A stretch of 5,416 bases of DNA from Lachnospiraceae bacterium (GTDB taxonomy: Bacteria; Bacillota; Clostridia; Lachnospirales; Lachnospiraceae): contig JAFUXY010000534.1 in assembly GCA_017477005.1 (NCBI GenBank), positions 1 through 5,416 on the forward strand, given 5' to 3'. The notes beneath the pieces are model-generated. The model ran no database searches, had not been told where the DNA came from, and saw only the letters and a program-made list of their open reading frames with translations. The translations under genes were made by a program, and so were the position numbers. This document shows positions 1 to 5,384 of the stretch, piece after piece (positions within the stretch are counted from its first letter, which is position 1; each line of letters starts with the position of its first letter).

Positions 1-421
1 CATGCAAACCTCCGGCTACCTTGTAGCCCCCGCCTCCAAACTTTCCTCCGGCATGCAGGATCGTGAAAACGACCTCCACCGCCGGAATCCCTGCTTTTTT
101 GTTGATCCCGGTGGGAATGCCGCGTCCATCGTCCATGACAGTGATGGAACCATTTCGGTTGATCACAACGACAATGGATTTGCAAAAACCGGCCAGCGCC
201 TCATCCACCGCATTATCCACGATCTCATAGACCAAATGGTGAAGCCCCCTCTCCGAAGTCGAGCCGATGTACATACCCGGTCTTTTTCGAACAGCGGACA
301 ATCCTTCCAAAATCTGGATCTGGTCGGCGCCATAATCCTGTGTGACCTTCATCGCTTCTTCGATCTGCTTCTCATTTTCGGCAGCGTCGTCTGTATTCTC
401 AAAGTCAAATATTGTATCCAC
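1..421 (-). CDS. gyrB: DNA gyrase subunit B, N-terminal part (cut by window edge)
   Basis: GyrB is the ATPase subunit of DNA gyrase, the type II topoisomerase that introduces negative supercoils ahead of the replication fork. The 140 residues present cover the start of the GHKL ATPase domain. Visible motifs are QILEGL (36-41), [10 protein letters not shown] (45-54), the ATP/Mg-binding EIVDN (66-70, with E66 and N70) followed by DEALAG, DDGRGIP (97-103) and the start of the ATP lid, [14 protein letters not shown] (127-140). The gene runs off the left edge, so everything after GGLH is missing. I chose the GTG at 421 because AAGGGA lies 8 nt upstream. This gives an acidic lead of about 30 residues before the conserved YGADQIQ. 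ATG at 352 is an alternative that gives a shorter, more standard N-terminus but has no good ribosome binding site. The frame is also open back to a GTG at 481 overlapping the recF end. Identity is certain; the start is not. It is the last visible gene of the dnaA-dnaN-yaaA-recF-gyrB unit. Confidence 0.95.
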   Translation of the reverse strand, partial: MDTIFDFENTDDAAENEKQIEEAMKVTQDYGADQIQILEGLSAVRKRPGMYIGSTSERGLHHLVYEIVDNAVDEALAGFCKSIVVVINRNGSITVMDDGRGIPTGINKKAGIPAVEVVFTILHAGGKFGGGGYKVAGGLH

Positions 422-429
422 GGTTTCAA

Positions 430-435
430 TCCCTT
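430..435 (-). promoter_or_regulatory. Probable gyrB ribosome binding site
   Basis: AAGGGA on the minus strand ends 8 nt before the GTG at 421. It is the best Shine-Dalgarno match upstream of any in-frame start candidate (GTG 481, GTG 421, ATG 352) and so decides the start chosen. The match is only moderate. Confidence 0.5.
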
Positions 436-467
436 CATCACTTTGTATGGTTTTTGAAAATTCCCCA

Positions 468-1556
468 TCAAGTTTTTTCACTCACCGTACCATTTATCAC
501 TTCGAACACTTTGTTCACTGCAAAGCGATTTCTGACAAAATCATCCAATCCCGTACACGTCATGATCGTCTGCGTCTGGTGCAAACTATCCAGCAAAAAA
601 TTCTGTCTAGCCCGATCCAACTCTGACAAAACATCGTCCAACAACAGCACCGGCGTATCCTCGACGCTTTTTTGAACCAGATGGATTTCCGACAATTTCA
701 AAGACAGGGCGCAGGTACGCTGCTGCCCCTGTGAACCAAATTTTCGTATATCGACTTCATCAATCGAAAACCGAATATCATCTCGATGGGGTCCTATTGT
801 CGTCTGCCCCAATCGTTCGTCCTTTTCCCTGGCTTTGAACAGTTTCTCCCGAAAAAACCTTGGCTCCGTACTGCATTCATAAGAGACCGAGAGTTTTTCC
901 GTCTCTCCGGATATATGAAAATGAAGCTCTTTAATCACCGGAGACAATTCCTCCACAAATTTCATCCGTCTTTCGATGATGCGGGTTCCATATTCCACCA
1001 ACTGCTCGTCCCACACATCCAACGTCCCCTTCAGATCCGGATGATAATACAGATCCTTTAGAAGTTGACCTCGCTGCATCAGAATTTTGTTGTAACGATT
1101 CAAGTCCGACAAATAGATCCGATCCAACTGGCACAGCTCCAAATCGATAAACCTGCGCCTGAGCTTCGGCGCGTTTTTTATAATATTCAAATCCTCCGGC
1201 GAAAAAAAAATCAAATGCACCAGTCCAAAGAGATCGCTCGAGGTACGAATCGGCACCCTATTGATCGCAATCCCCTTTTTTCGCCCTTTTTTCAAATGAA
1301 TATCCACAGTATGCGTTCGGTCATTATTTCGCAAGATACGCGTTTTGATATGCCCTTCCTCGCATCCAAACCGTATCATTTCTGCATCCCGGCTCCCCTT
1401 GTGGGATTTTGAAACGCCGCTCATATAAATCGCTTCCAAAATATTCGTTTTTCCTTGTGCATTTTGCCCGAAAATAATATTCGTATTTCTGTCAAACTGC
1501 ACAGAGAGCGACGTATAATTGCGGAAATCCTGTAAATCCAATGATTGTAAAATCAT
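468..1556 (-). CDS. recF: DNA replication and repair protein RecF
   Basis: RecF is an SMC/ABC-like ATPase that acts with RecO and RecR to load RecA at single-strand gaps and stalled forks. The 362 residues match the usual family length. Seen in order: an N-terminal strand-loop [14 protein letters not shown], Walker [10 protein letters not shown] at 30-38, the ABC signature GSQGQQR at 274-280, Walker B VLLLDD at 303-308 and the D-loop SELD at 311-314. The ATPase site is therefore complete, with no sign of decay. The ATG start lies 11 nt after the yaaA stop, and an AGGGTG ribosome-binding-like site overlaps that stop codon, which suggests translational coupling. The TGA stop at 470-468 shares its last base with an ATG in another frame; that ATG frame closes soon and is not gyrB. 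Position between yaaA and gyrB is the standard arrangement in Bacillota. Confidence 0.98.
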   Translation of the reverse strand: MILQSLDLQDFRNYTSLSVQFDRNTNIIFGQNAQGKTNILEAIYMSGVSKSHKGSRDAEMIRFGCEEGHIKTRILRNNDRTHTVDIHLKKGRKKGIAINRVPIRTSSDLFGLVHLIFFSPEDLNIIKNAPKLRRRFIDLELCQLDRIYLSDLNRYNKILMQRGQLLKDLYYHPDLKGTLDVWDEQLVEYGTRIIERRMKFVEELSPVIKELHFHISGETEKLSVSYECSTEPRFFREKLFKAREKDERLGQTTIGPHRDDIRFSIDEVDIRKFGSQGQQRTCALSLKLSEIHLVQKSVEDTPVLLLDDVLSELDRARQNFLLDSLHQTQTIMTCTGLDDFVRNRFAVNKVFEVINGTVSEKT

Positions 1557-1567
1557 CCAACCGCACC

Positions 1568-1792
1568 CTACAATACCCGAATCTCATTGTTTTCGAAGGA
1601 TACGACATCGCCCGGATACAATTTTCTCCCCCTTCTCGTATCGATCTGGTCATTGACAGACACAATTCCATCCTGGATGATCATTTTTGCCTCGACGCCG
1701 CTTCCCACTAAGCCAGCCAGCTTCAAAGCCTGACCCAGCTTGATGTAGTCGTCTCCCTCCCGAATATGTATTTCTATTACCTCTTCATTCAT
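1568..1792 (-). CDS. yaaA: S4 domain-containing protein YaaA
   Basis: This is a 74-residue protein that is almost entirely one S4 RNA-binding domain, as in the small YaaA family found between dnaN and recF in Bacillota. The S4 pattern is clear: YIKLGQALKLAGLVGSG (16-32), AKMIIQDGIVSVND (35-48), the basic patch TRRGRKL (52-58) and YPGDVVSF (59-66). S4 domains bind structured RNA, often rRNA; the exact role of this family is not well settled, and I infer only an RNA or ribosome-related function. Two starts are possible: TTG at 1795, 8 nt from GGGGAG, or ATG at 1792, 11 nt from it. The two products differ by one residue and I prefer the ATG. The gap to dnaN is 25 nt and to recF 11 nt, so the gene is almost certainly co-transcribed with both. 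Confidence 0.93.
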   Translation of the reverse strand: MNEEVIEIHIREGDDYIKLGQALKLAGLVGSGVEAKMIIQDGIVSVNDQIDTRRGRKLYPGDVVSFENNEIRVL

Positions 1793-1803
1793 CAATCGAA
1801 CAT

Positions 1804-1809
1804 CTCCCC
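1804..1809 (-). promoter_or_regulatory. yaaA ribosome binding site
   Basis: GGGGAG on the minus strand sits in the 25-nt gap after the dnaN stop. It is spaced 8 nt from a TTG codon (1795) and 11 nt from the following in-frame ATG (1792), so it supports a start at this point but leaves the exact codon open. Confidence 0.65.
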
Positions 1810-1817
1810 ACGTTTCC

Positions 1818-2921
1818 CTATGACTTGAAATTCACTGGCAAAACCACATAAATATAGTTCTTCGCATCGTCCCGAATAAAGCATGGGGTGCTGGGCGAAA
1901 GCAAATAGATGGTAATATTCTCATCTTCCACCACTCGCAGCACATCTGCAATGAATCGGGGATTGAAGGCAATCTGAATATCCCGCCCTTCTTTTACAAT
2001 GAAAAGCTCTTCATCGAAATTTCCCTTCGTAGACGACAAATGCATCTCAAAGGACTGATCATGCACATTCCAAATAAGCGGTTTTTTGTCAGAATCATTG
2101 ATCAACAAAATGGCCCGATTGATGCTCCCCATCAAATCCCTTCGATTGATCACAACCTTGGTCTCATAATCATCCGAAAGCATCCGATTGATGTCGAAAA
2201 ATTTTCCCTCAATCAAACGTGTAATCACCGTCGTCTGGTCAAAATCAAAGATCACATGATTTTCCGTCAGATAAATATACACCATATCTTCGAGCGAACC
2301 ATTCAAGATCCTTGCTATCTCGTTCAAAGATTTTCCGGGAATGATCACCGATGATTCATCATAACTATCCTTCAATTCGATATTTCGAATCGAAATCCGG
2401 TGTCCGTCGAGCGAGGATATTCTGAGCTTGTTTCCGTTGATCTCGATCAATTCCCCGTTCAATACCCGCTTGACATCTGTTTCTGAAATCGAAAAGATCG
2501 TTTGCTGAATGATTTCCCTCAATGTGAATTGCGAAATCTTGATCGGCTCATTCCTCGGAATAATCGGCAAATAAGGAAAATCATCTCCACTTCGTCCCGG
2601 CAGCTTAAAATGTACATTAAGACAGTCAATCCTAGCTTCATCCCGCGGATTCGTCTCTATAGACACTTGGTCGTCCGGAAGATTTCGAATCATATCGATA
2701 AACGTCTTGGATTCCAAACAGACGCGGCCGTGTTCTTCGATTTTGGCAGAAACAATGGTCTCAATGCCTAATTCCATATCGTTTGCCGTCAGATGAAGTT
2801 CATTTGAGGATGCATCGATCAATACGCATTCCAATATATCCTTTGTCGTTTTGGATGGAATTGCTTTTTGAACAATCTGCAATCCATTGTATAAATCATT
2901 TTTTGAACAGGTAATCTTCAT
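1818..2921 (-). CDS. dnaN: DNA polymerase III beta subunit (sliding clamp)
   Basis: DnaN is the ring-shaped dimeric clamp that tethers DNA polymerase III and many repair factors to DNA. The 367 residues match the usual length for a three-domain clamp, with domains at roughly 1-120, 125-245 and 250-367. Diagnostic stretches are the N-terminal MKITCSKNDLYNGLQIVQKA, the LPGRSGDDFPYLP segment near 107-119, and the C-terminal LLSPSTPCFIRDD...YVVLPVNFKS, which forms part of the partner-binding pocket. The tail reads LPVN where many relatives have an arginine (LPVR or MPMR) at the fourth position, a small deviation. An AAAGGAG ribosome binding site (2938-2932) lies 10 nt before the ATG. A 177-nt gap separates it from dnaA and holds an origin element. 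I see no terminator on this strand in the gap, so dnaN is probably read through from dnaA; no convincing separate promoter is visible. Confidence 0.98.
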   Translation of the reverse strand: MKITCSKNDLYNGLQIVQKAIPSKTTKDILECVLIDASSNELHLTANDMELGIETIVSAKIEEHGRVCLESKTFIDMIRNLPDDQVSIETNPRDEARIDCLNVHFKLPGRSGDDFPYLPIIPRNEPIKISQFTLREIIQQTIFSISETDVKRVLNGELIEINGNKLRISSLDGHRISIRNIELKDSYDESSVIIPGKSLNEIARILNGSLEDMVYIYLTENHVIFDFDQTTVITRLIEGKFFDINRMLSDDYETKVVINRRDLMGSINRAILLINDSDKKPLIWNVHDQSFEMHLSSTKGNFDEELFIVKEGRDIQIAFNPRFIADVLRVVEDENITIYLLSPSTPCFIRDDAKNYIYVVLPVNFKS

Positions 2922-2950
2922 CTTGGTGAAGCTCCTTTCATCCCATGGAT

Positions 2951-3015
2951 TCGTATATATACATGATATATAGATATAGTAGTAGTAATAATAGGGGCTG
3001 TTGATATGTGCAAAA
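2951..3015. other. Probable origin-unwinding element: DnaA-trios, GC block, DnaA boxes
   Basis: Reading the plus strand, an AT-rich tract (2951-2976, including the perfect palindrome GTATATATAC at 2953-2962) is followed by six in-phase triplets TAG TAG TAG TAA TAA TAG (2977-2994), then GGGC (2995-2998), then two abutting nine-mers, TGTTGATAT (2999-3007) and TGTGCAAAA (3007-3015, sharing one base). Each nine-mer differs at two positions from TGTGGATAA, the reverse complement of the DnaA box consensus. The order box / GC block / repeated 3'-(G/A)AT-5' trios / AT-rich DNA is that of the B. subtilis basal unwinding system, where DnaA spreads from the boxes onto single-stranded trios. The location between dnaA and dnaN also matches B. 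subtilis. The trio run is seen directly; the function is inferred. The boxes are weak, which is the main uncertainty. Confidence 0.75.
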
Positions 3016-3026
3016 CCCCTGTTTTG
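3011..3026. repeat. Perfect short inverted repeat (hairpin) in dnaA-dnaN gap
   Basis: CAAAAC and GTTTTG are perfect 6-bp arms around a 4-nt loop CCCT. The left arm overlaps the second degenerate DnaA box. On the minus strand, the direction of dnaA transcription, it is not followed by a run of T, so it does not look like an intrinsic terminator. On the plus strand a T-run begins 17 nt later (3043-3049), too far for a normal terminator. Its role is unknown. Confidence 0.45.
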
Positions 3027-3098
3027 AGCGGTTTTATGAGGTTTTTTTGAATTATTAAATCGAAAAATCCTGTGTATTGTCCCTCTATAATTTGTGCA

Positions 3099-4481
3099 TT
3101 ATTCGGGATTGATGTGGTTTTTGATCGTGTCAATATCCCACTGGAGCTTGTTGTCTGTCTTCATTTCTTCCACAATTTTTTCATAACCGTGGATAATTGT
3201 CGCATGATTTCGGCCTCCCAGGAGCTTTCCAATCGCGTCCAAAGGAGAGGAAATCATCTCCCGGCAAAGGTACATGGCTATCTGGCGTGGTCTGGCGATC
3301 GTTTTCTTTCTGTCTTTGGAGATCATCTGGTCCATCGTCAGGTTGTAGTATTCGGCCACCTCTTCTATGATCGACTGTGCCGTGATTTCCTTGGACTGAT
3401 CCTGCGAAATGATGCTGGCCAGCTCTTTTTGTGCCACTTCCAAGGTAATATCAACGTGCTGGAGCTTGCTATAAGCTTTCAGCTTGTTCAAAGCGCCTTC
3501 GATTTCCCGCACATTGGAACGGATATTGTCGGCAATGTATTCGAGGACTTCCGTAGGGATTTCGAGCTCGTCCCGGTCAAGGATTCTGTGCATAATCGCC
3601 ATTCGCGTCGCATAATCCGGCTCTCCGATATCCGCCATCAGTCCCCACATGAATCGGGTGCGAATGCGTTCTTCCAGCGTCTCCATATCTTTTGGAGGAC
3701 GGTCTGAGGTCAGAATAATCTGTTTTCCCGCGCCATGCAGCGTATTGAAGGTGTGGAAAAACTCTTCCTGCATTCCCTGTTTGCCAATCAAAAATTGGAT
3801 ATCATCGATCATCAAAACATCGACATTGCGGTATTTTTCCCGCAGCTTCGACATTTTGGTCGCGGAATTGGTACTCCGAACTGATTCGATCACTTCGTTG
3901 ACAAAATATTCACTGGTCACATACAGCACCTTTGTGTTGGGGTGCTGTTCGAATATGAAATTTCCAATCGCATGCATCAGGTGGGTTTTGCCAAGTCCTG
4001 GCCCCCCGTAGATGTACAGAGGATTGTAGGCTTCTCCCGGCGTTTCTGCTACGGATAGAGACGTGCTCTGTGCAAATCGATTGTTGCTGCCTACGACGAA
4101 GGTGTCAAAGGTATAGCGTTGGTTGAGGTTTGTCTTTTTGTATTTTTCAATATCGAAGGTTTCCGGTTTCTTCTGTTTGGAAGAAGTGGATTCGATGGTC
4201 TCAATGTCTTTGTTCTGAATAAATTTGATCAGATATTCTTTGCCTGTCGCTTCTGCAATCGCTACCTGGAAAAACCGGGTAAATTTTCTTGAAATGTAAT
4301 TGAGGTTCATCTGGTCGATTTCATCCTCATTTGGGGTATTATATAATATGTAGATAATGTCGTCCTCCACGGCATAGACTTCCAAAGGCAAAAGCCACGT
4401 TCGGTAGGATACATTTGTCATGTTGTTTTCGTCTTTGATCGTCTGCAGTATGTCGTTCCATTTCTCTTGTATGATTTCCAT
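3099..4481 (-). CDS. dnaA: Chromosomal replication initiator protein DnaA
   Basis: DnaA is the AAA+ ATPase that binds DnaA boxes, assembles a filament on oriC, opens the duplex and recruits the helicase. The 460 residues are normal for Bacillota. Domain I is about 1-85 and a short variable linker about 86-118. The AAA+ domain starts at LNQRYTFDTFVVGSNNRFA (119-137) and shows Walker A GGPGLGKTH (159-167), Walker B LMIDDIQF (223-230), sensor I ILTSDRPP (256-263), an arginine-finger region ERIRTRF (271-277) and sensor II NVREIEGALNKL (323-334). Domain IV carries the helix-turn-helix, with a recognition helix GGRNHATIIHGYEKI at 422-436. The family signature normally reads RDHTT, so N425 and A427 are unusual. 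The ATG is preceded by GAGGT (4490-4486) at a short 4-nt spacing. The gene leads the operon, and its promoter lies next to the DnaA-box cluster, which would allow autoregulation. Confidence 0.99.
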   Translation of the reverse strand: MEIIQEKWNDILQTIKDENNMTNVSYRTWLLPLEVYAVEDDIIYILYNTPNEDEIDQMNLNYISRKFTRFFQVAIAEATGKEYLIKFIQNKDIETIESTSSKQKKPETFDIEKYKKTNLNQRYTFDTFVVGSNNRFAQSTSLSVAETPGEAYNPLYIYGGPGLGKTHLMHAIGNFIFEQHPNTKVLYVTSEYFVNEVIESVRSTNSATKMSKLREKYRNVDVLMIDDIQFLIGKQGMQEEFFHTFNTLHGAGKQIILTSDRPPKDMETLEERIRTRFMWGLMADIGEPDYATRMAIMHRILDRDELEIPTEVLEYIADNIRSNVREIEGALNKLKAYSKLQHVDITLEVAQKELASIISQDQSKEITAQSIIEEVAEYYNLTMDQMISKDRKKTIARPRQIAMYLCREMISSPLDAIGKLLGGRNHATIIHGYEKIVEEMKTDNKLQWDIDTIKNHINPE

Positions 4482-4485
4482 GTGT

Positions 4486-4490
4486 ACCTC
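4486..4490 (-). promoter_or_regulatory. dnaA ribosome binding site (short spacing)
   Basis: GAGGT on the minus strand ends 4 nt before the dnaA ATG at 4481. The match is good but the spacing is shorter than usual, which may lower translation of the initiator. No better upstream in-frame start is visible. Confidence 0.6.
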
Positions 4491-4531
4491 AAATTGTTTG
4501 TTGTCGGATGAAAGCCCAAAATTACTATTAT

Positions 4532-4560
4532 ATTTTACTAAATAATGCTTTTTTTTTCAA
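4532..4560 (-). promoter_or_regulatory. Probable dnaA promoter
   Basis: On the minus strand, TTGAAA (4560-4555) and TAAAAT (4537-4532) are separated by 17 nt, fitting a sigma-70/sigma-A promoter. Transcription would begin around 4525, giving a leader of about 45 nt before dnaA. An overlapping TATAAT (4532-4527) is a better -10 by itself but lies 22 nt from the -35. The nearest DnaA box is about 60 bp upstream, compatible with control by DnaA; that control is inferred. Confidence 0.6.
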
Positions 4561-4630
4561 TGGTTGTTTGAATTGCATCTACCTATTTTTCATCGTAATT
4601 CCCATTCATTTTCAAATAATTTTGTCCACT

Positions 4631-4639
4631 TTATCAACA
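4631..4639 (+). promoter_or_regulatory. DnaA box TTATCAACA
   Basis: One mismatch to the consensus (C to A at position 6). It abuts a weaker box, TTGTCCACT (4622-4630), in the same orientation with no spacer. Confidence 0.75.
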
Positions 4640-4682
4640 ATTTTTGTGTTTTTGAAGATATTTTAGGGATAATTTGTAGGTT

Positions 4683-4691
4683 TTATTCACA
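4683..4691 (+). promoter_or_regulatory. DnaA box TTATTCACA
   Basis: One mismatch to the consensus (C to T at position 5). It is the first of three boxes whose left edges are exactly 12 bp apart (4683, 4695, 4707). Confidence 0.7.
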
Positions 4692-4694
4692 TAT

Positions 4695-4703
4695 TTGTCA
4701 ACA
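4695..4703 (+). promoter_or_regulatory. Weak DnaA box TTGTCAACA
   Basis: Two mismatches to the consensus (G at position 3, A at position 6), but it shares the A6 variant with the two TTATCAACA boxes and sits between two stronger boxes at a 12-bp register. Confidence 0.5.
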
Positions 4704-4706
4704 TAT

Positions 4707-4715
4707 TGTAGATAA
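4707..4715 (-). promoter_or_regulatory. DnaA box TTATCTACA
   Basis: Read on the minus strand, one mismatch to the consensus (C to T at position 6). It faces the box at 4683-4691. Confidence 0.7.
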
Positions 4716-4750
4716 GTAGCGTATTTTCAGTGTTTCTCCTATTTGAATTA

Positions 4751-4759
4751 TGTTGATAA
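4751..4759 (-). promoter_or_regulatory. DnaA box TTATCAACA near rpmH promoter
   Basis: Read on the minus strand, identical to the box at 4631-4639 but inverted. It ends 18 bp before the -35 hexamer of the rpmH promoter, so DnaA bound here could also influence rpmH; that effect is inferred. Confidence 0.75.
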
Positions 4760-4777
4760 CTTTCTTTTTCCTATATC

Positions 4778-4805
4778 TTGACTTTGAACGAGTATTTGTT
4801 ATAAT
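4778..4805 (+). promoter_or_regulatory. rpmH promoter
   Basis: TTGACT (4778-4783) and a perfect TATAAT (4800-4805) are 16 nt apart, a strong housekeeping promoter. Transcription should start about 4812, giving a leader of about 30 nt to the rpmH start, with GGAGGTG (4831-4837) as the ribosome binding site. Confidence 0.85.
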
Positions 4806-4842
4806 AAGAAAGATTTTTTTCGCAATAGTTGGAGGTGGACAA

Positions 4843-4977
4843 ATGAAAAGGACTTATCAGCCGAAGAAAAGGCATCGCTCCAAGGTTCATGGTTTTCGAA
4901 AGAGAATGAGTTCCAAAGGGGGCAGAAAAGTATTGAAGGCAAGACGTGCAAAGGGTCGGAAGAAGCTTTCCGCTTGA
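4843..4977 (+). CDS. rpmH: 50S ribosomal protein L34
   Basis: L34 is a very small basic protein of the large ribosomal subunit. The 44-residue product starts [22 protein letters not shown] and ends [12 protein letters not shown], the family hallmark, at the full normal length. GGAGGTG (4831-4837) is 5 nt before the ATG, fixing the start; the same frame is open further upstream, but that part is the promoter and origin region, not protein. The gene is driven by the strong promoter just upstream, in the conserved rpmH-rnpA-yidD order next to the origin. A hairpin terminator follows the stop, so most transcripts probably end there. Confidence 0.99.
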   Translation: MKRTYQPKKRHRSKVHGFRKRMSSKGGRKVLKARRAKGRKKLSA

Positions 4978-4989
4978 TGATGAATGCAG

Positions 4990-5033
4990 AGACCACGAAG
5001 CAAACGGATTTTGTATTGCTGCGTGGTCTTTTT
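4990..5033 (+). terminator. Hairpin terminator/attenuator between rpmH and rnpA
   Basis: AGACCACG (4990-4997) pairs perfectly with CGTGGTCT (5022-5029). After one A-G mismatch the stem continues with AGCA/TGCT, closing a loop of about 14 nt. Five T residues (5029-5033) follow. This fits a Rho-independent terminator. It lies only 15 nt before the rnpA start, so read-through must supply rnpA unless there is another promoter; I see none in the gap. It would keep L34 output higher than RnpA output. Confidence 0.85.
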
Positions 5034-5048
5034 ATTGTAGGCAAATAA

Positions 5049-5384
5049 ATGGAAGGACTCAAAAAATCATCCGATTTCAAGGAAGTGTATCGCAGACGAA
5101 ATCTGCGGGCGGATGATTTACTTGTGATATATAAATTAGAGAATCATTTACAGGTCAATCGGATCGGTATTTCCGTGAGCAAAAAGGTGGGAAACAGTGT
5201 TGTTCGGCATCGTTTGAAAAGACAGATTCGGGAGATGGCCCGGCTTCATGCGGATTTTCTTCATCCCGGTTTTGATCTTGTGATTGTAGTACGCAAAAAT
5301 GCGTCAAAGGAAGACGTATCGTATCACGAGTTAGAAAAATCGTTCTTGCGGCTTGCAAGACGCCATCATCTATTAGTATTATGA
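5049..5384 (+). CDS. rnpA: Ribonuclease P protein component
   Basis: RnpA is the protein subunit of RNase P, which with its catalytic RNA trims the 5' leader from pre-tRNA. The 111-residue basic protein has the expected parts: LKKSSDFKEVYRR (4-16) with the aromatic F10 and Y14 of the leader-binding cleft, RIGISVSKKVGNSVVRHRLKRQIRE (38-62), which contains the RNR-type motif RHRLKR at 53-58, and DLVIVVRKNA (76-85). The usual asparagine in the RNR motif is histidine here, a substitution I believe occurs in other family members. The ATG has only a weak ribosome binding site (TAGG, about 8 nt upstream), placed just after the terminator T-run, so expression is probably modest. The stop overlaps the yidD start. 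Confidence 0.97.
   Translation: MEGLKKSSDFKEVYRRRNLRADDLLVIYKLENHLQVNRIGISVSKKVGNSVVRHRLKRQIREMARLHADFLHPGFDLVIVVRKNASKEDVSYHELEKSFLRLARRHHLLVL

Larger units (their letters stand above)
4622..4759. other. oriC: oriC DnaA-box cluster upstream of dnaA
   Basis: Within this AT-rich intergenic stretch there are four nine-mers with one mismatch to TTATCCACA: TTATCAACA at 4631-4639 (+), TTATTCACA at 4683-4691 (+), TTATCTACA at 4715-4707 (-) and TTATCAACA at 4759-4751 (-). Three more have two mismatches: TTGTCCACT at 4622-4630 (+), directly abutting the next box, TTATCCCTA at 4672-4664 (-), and TTGTCAACA at 4695-4703 (+). The strong boxes on the left point right and those on the right point left, roughly symmetric around 4695-4699. 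Density of boxes, gene context between rpmH and dnaA, and divergent transcription all support an origin. No box is a perfect consensus match. Confidence 0.88.

Noticed and set aside
215..223. DnaA-box-like TTATCCACG in gyrB, and similar one-mismatch sites at 1300-1308 (recF) and 3188-3196 (dnaA)
   Set aside because: They are isolated and lie within conserved coding sequence (for example codons of EIVDNAVDE and HGY), so chance is the simpler explanation; they are not part of a cluster.
2..457. Plus-strand open frame of 151 codons at the left edge
   Set aside because: It is antisense to gyrB, whose ATPase motifs are unmistakable on the minus strand; the plus-strand product has no recognisable features.
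3005..3030. Separate dnaN promoter starting at TTGCAC on the minus strand
   Set aside because: The -35 matches only half of the consensus and the possible -10 elements (TATTAT at 14 nt, TATTAC at 17 nt) are poor; not strong enough to annotate.
3011..3049. Possible intrinsic terminator in the dnaA-dnaN gap
   Set aside because: On the dnaA strand the hairpin has no T-run after it, and on the plus strand the T-run is too far from the stem and there is no gene to terminate.
2918..3133. Minus-strand open frame of 71 codons across the dnaA-dnaN gap
   Set aside because: It overlaps the dnaA end and the dnaN start in another frame and is explained by AT-rich, low-complexity origin DNA.
3072..3707. 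Plus-strand open frame of 211 codons
   Set aside because: It is antisense to the conserved C-terminal half of dnaA, has no ribosome binding site, and its composition follows from the dnaA codons.
4750..4842. In-frame N-terminal extension of rpmH starting in the origin region
   Set aside because: It would run through a DnaA box, the rpmH promoter and the GGAGGTG ribosome binding site; L34 is complete from the ATG at 4843.
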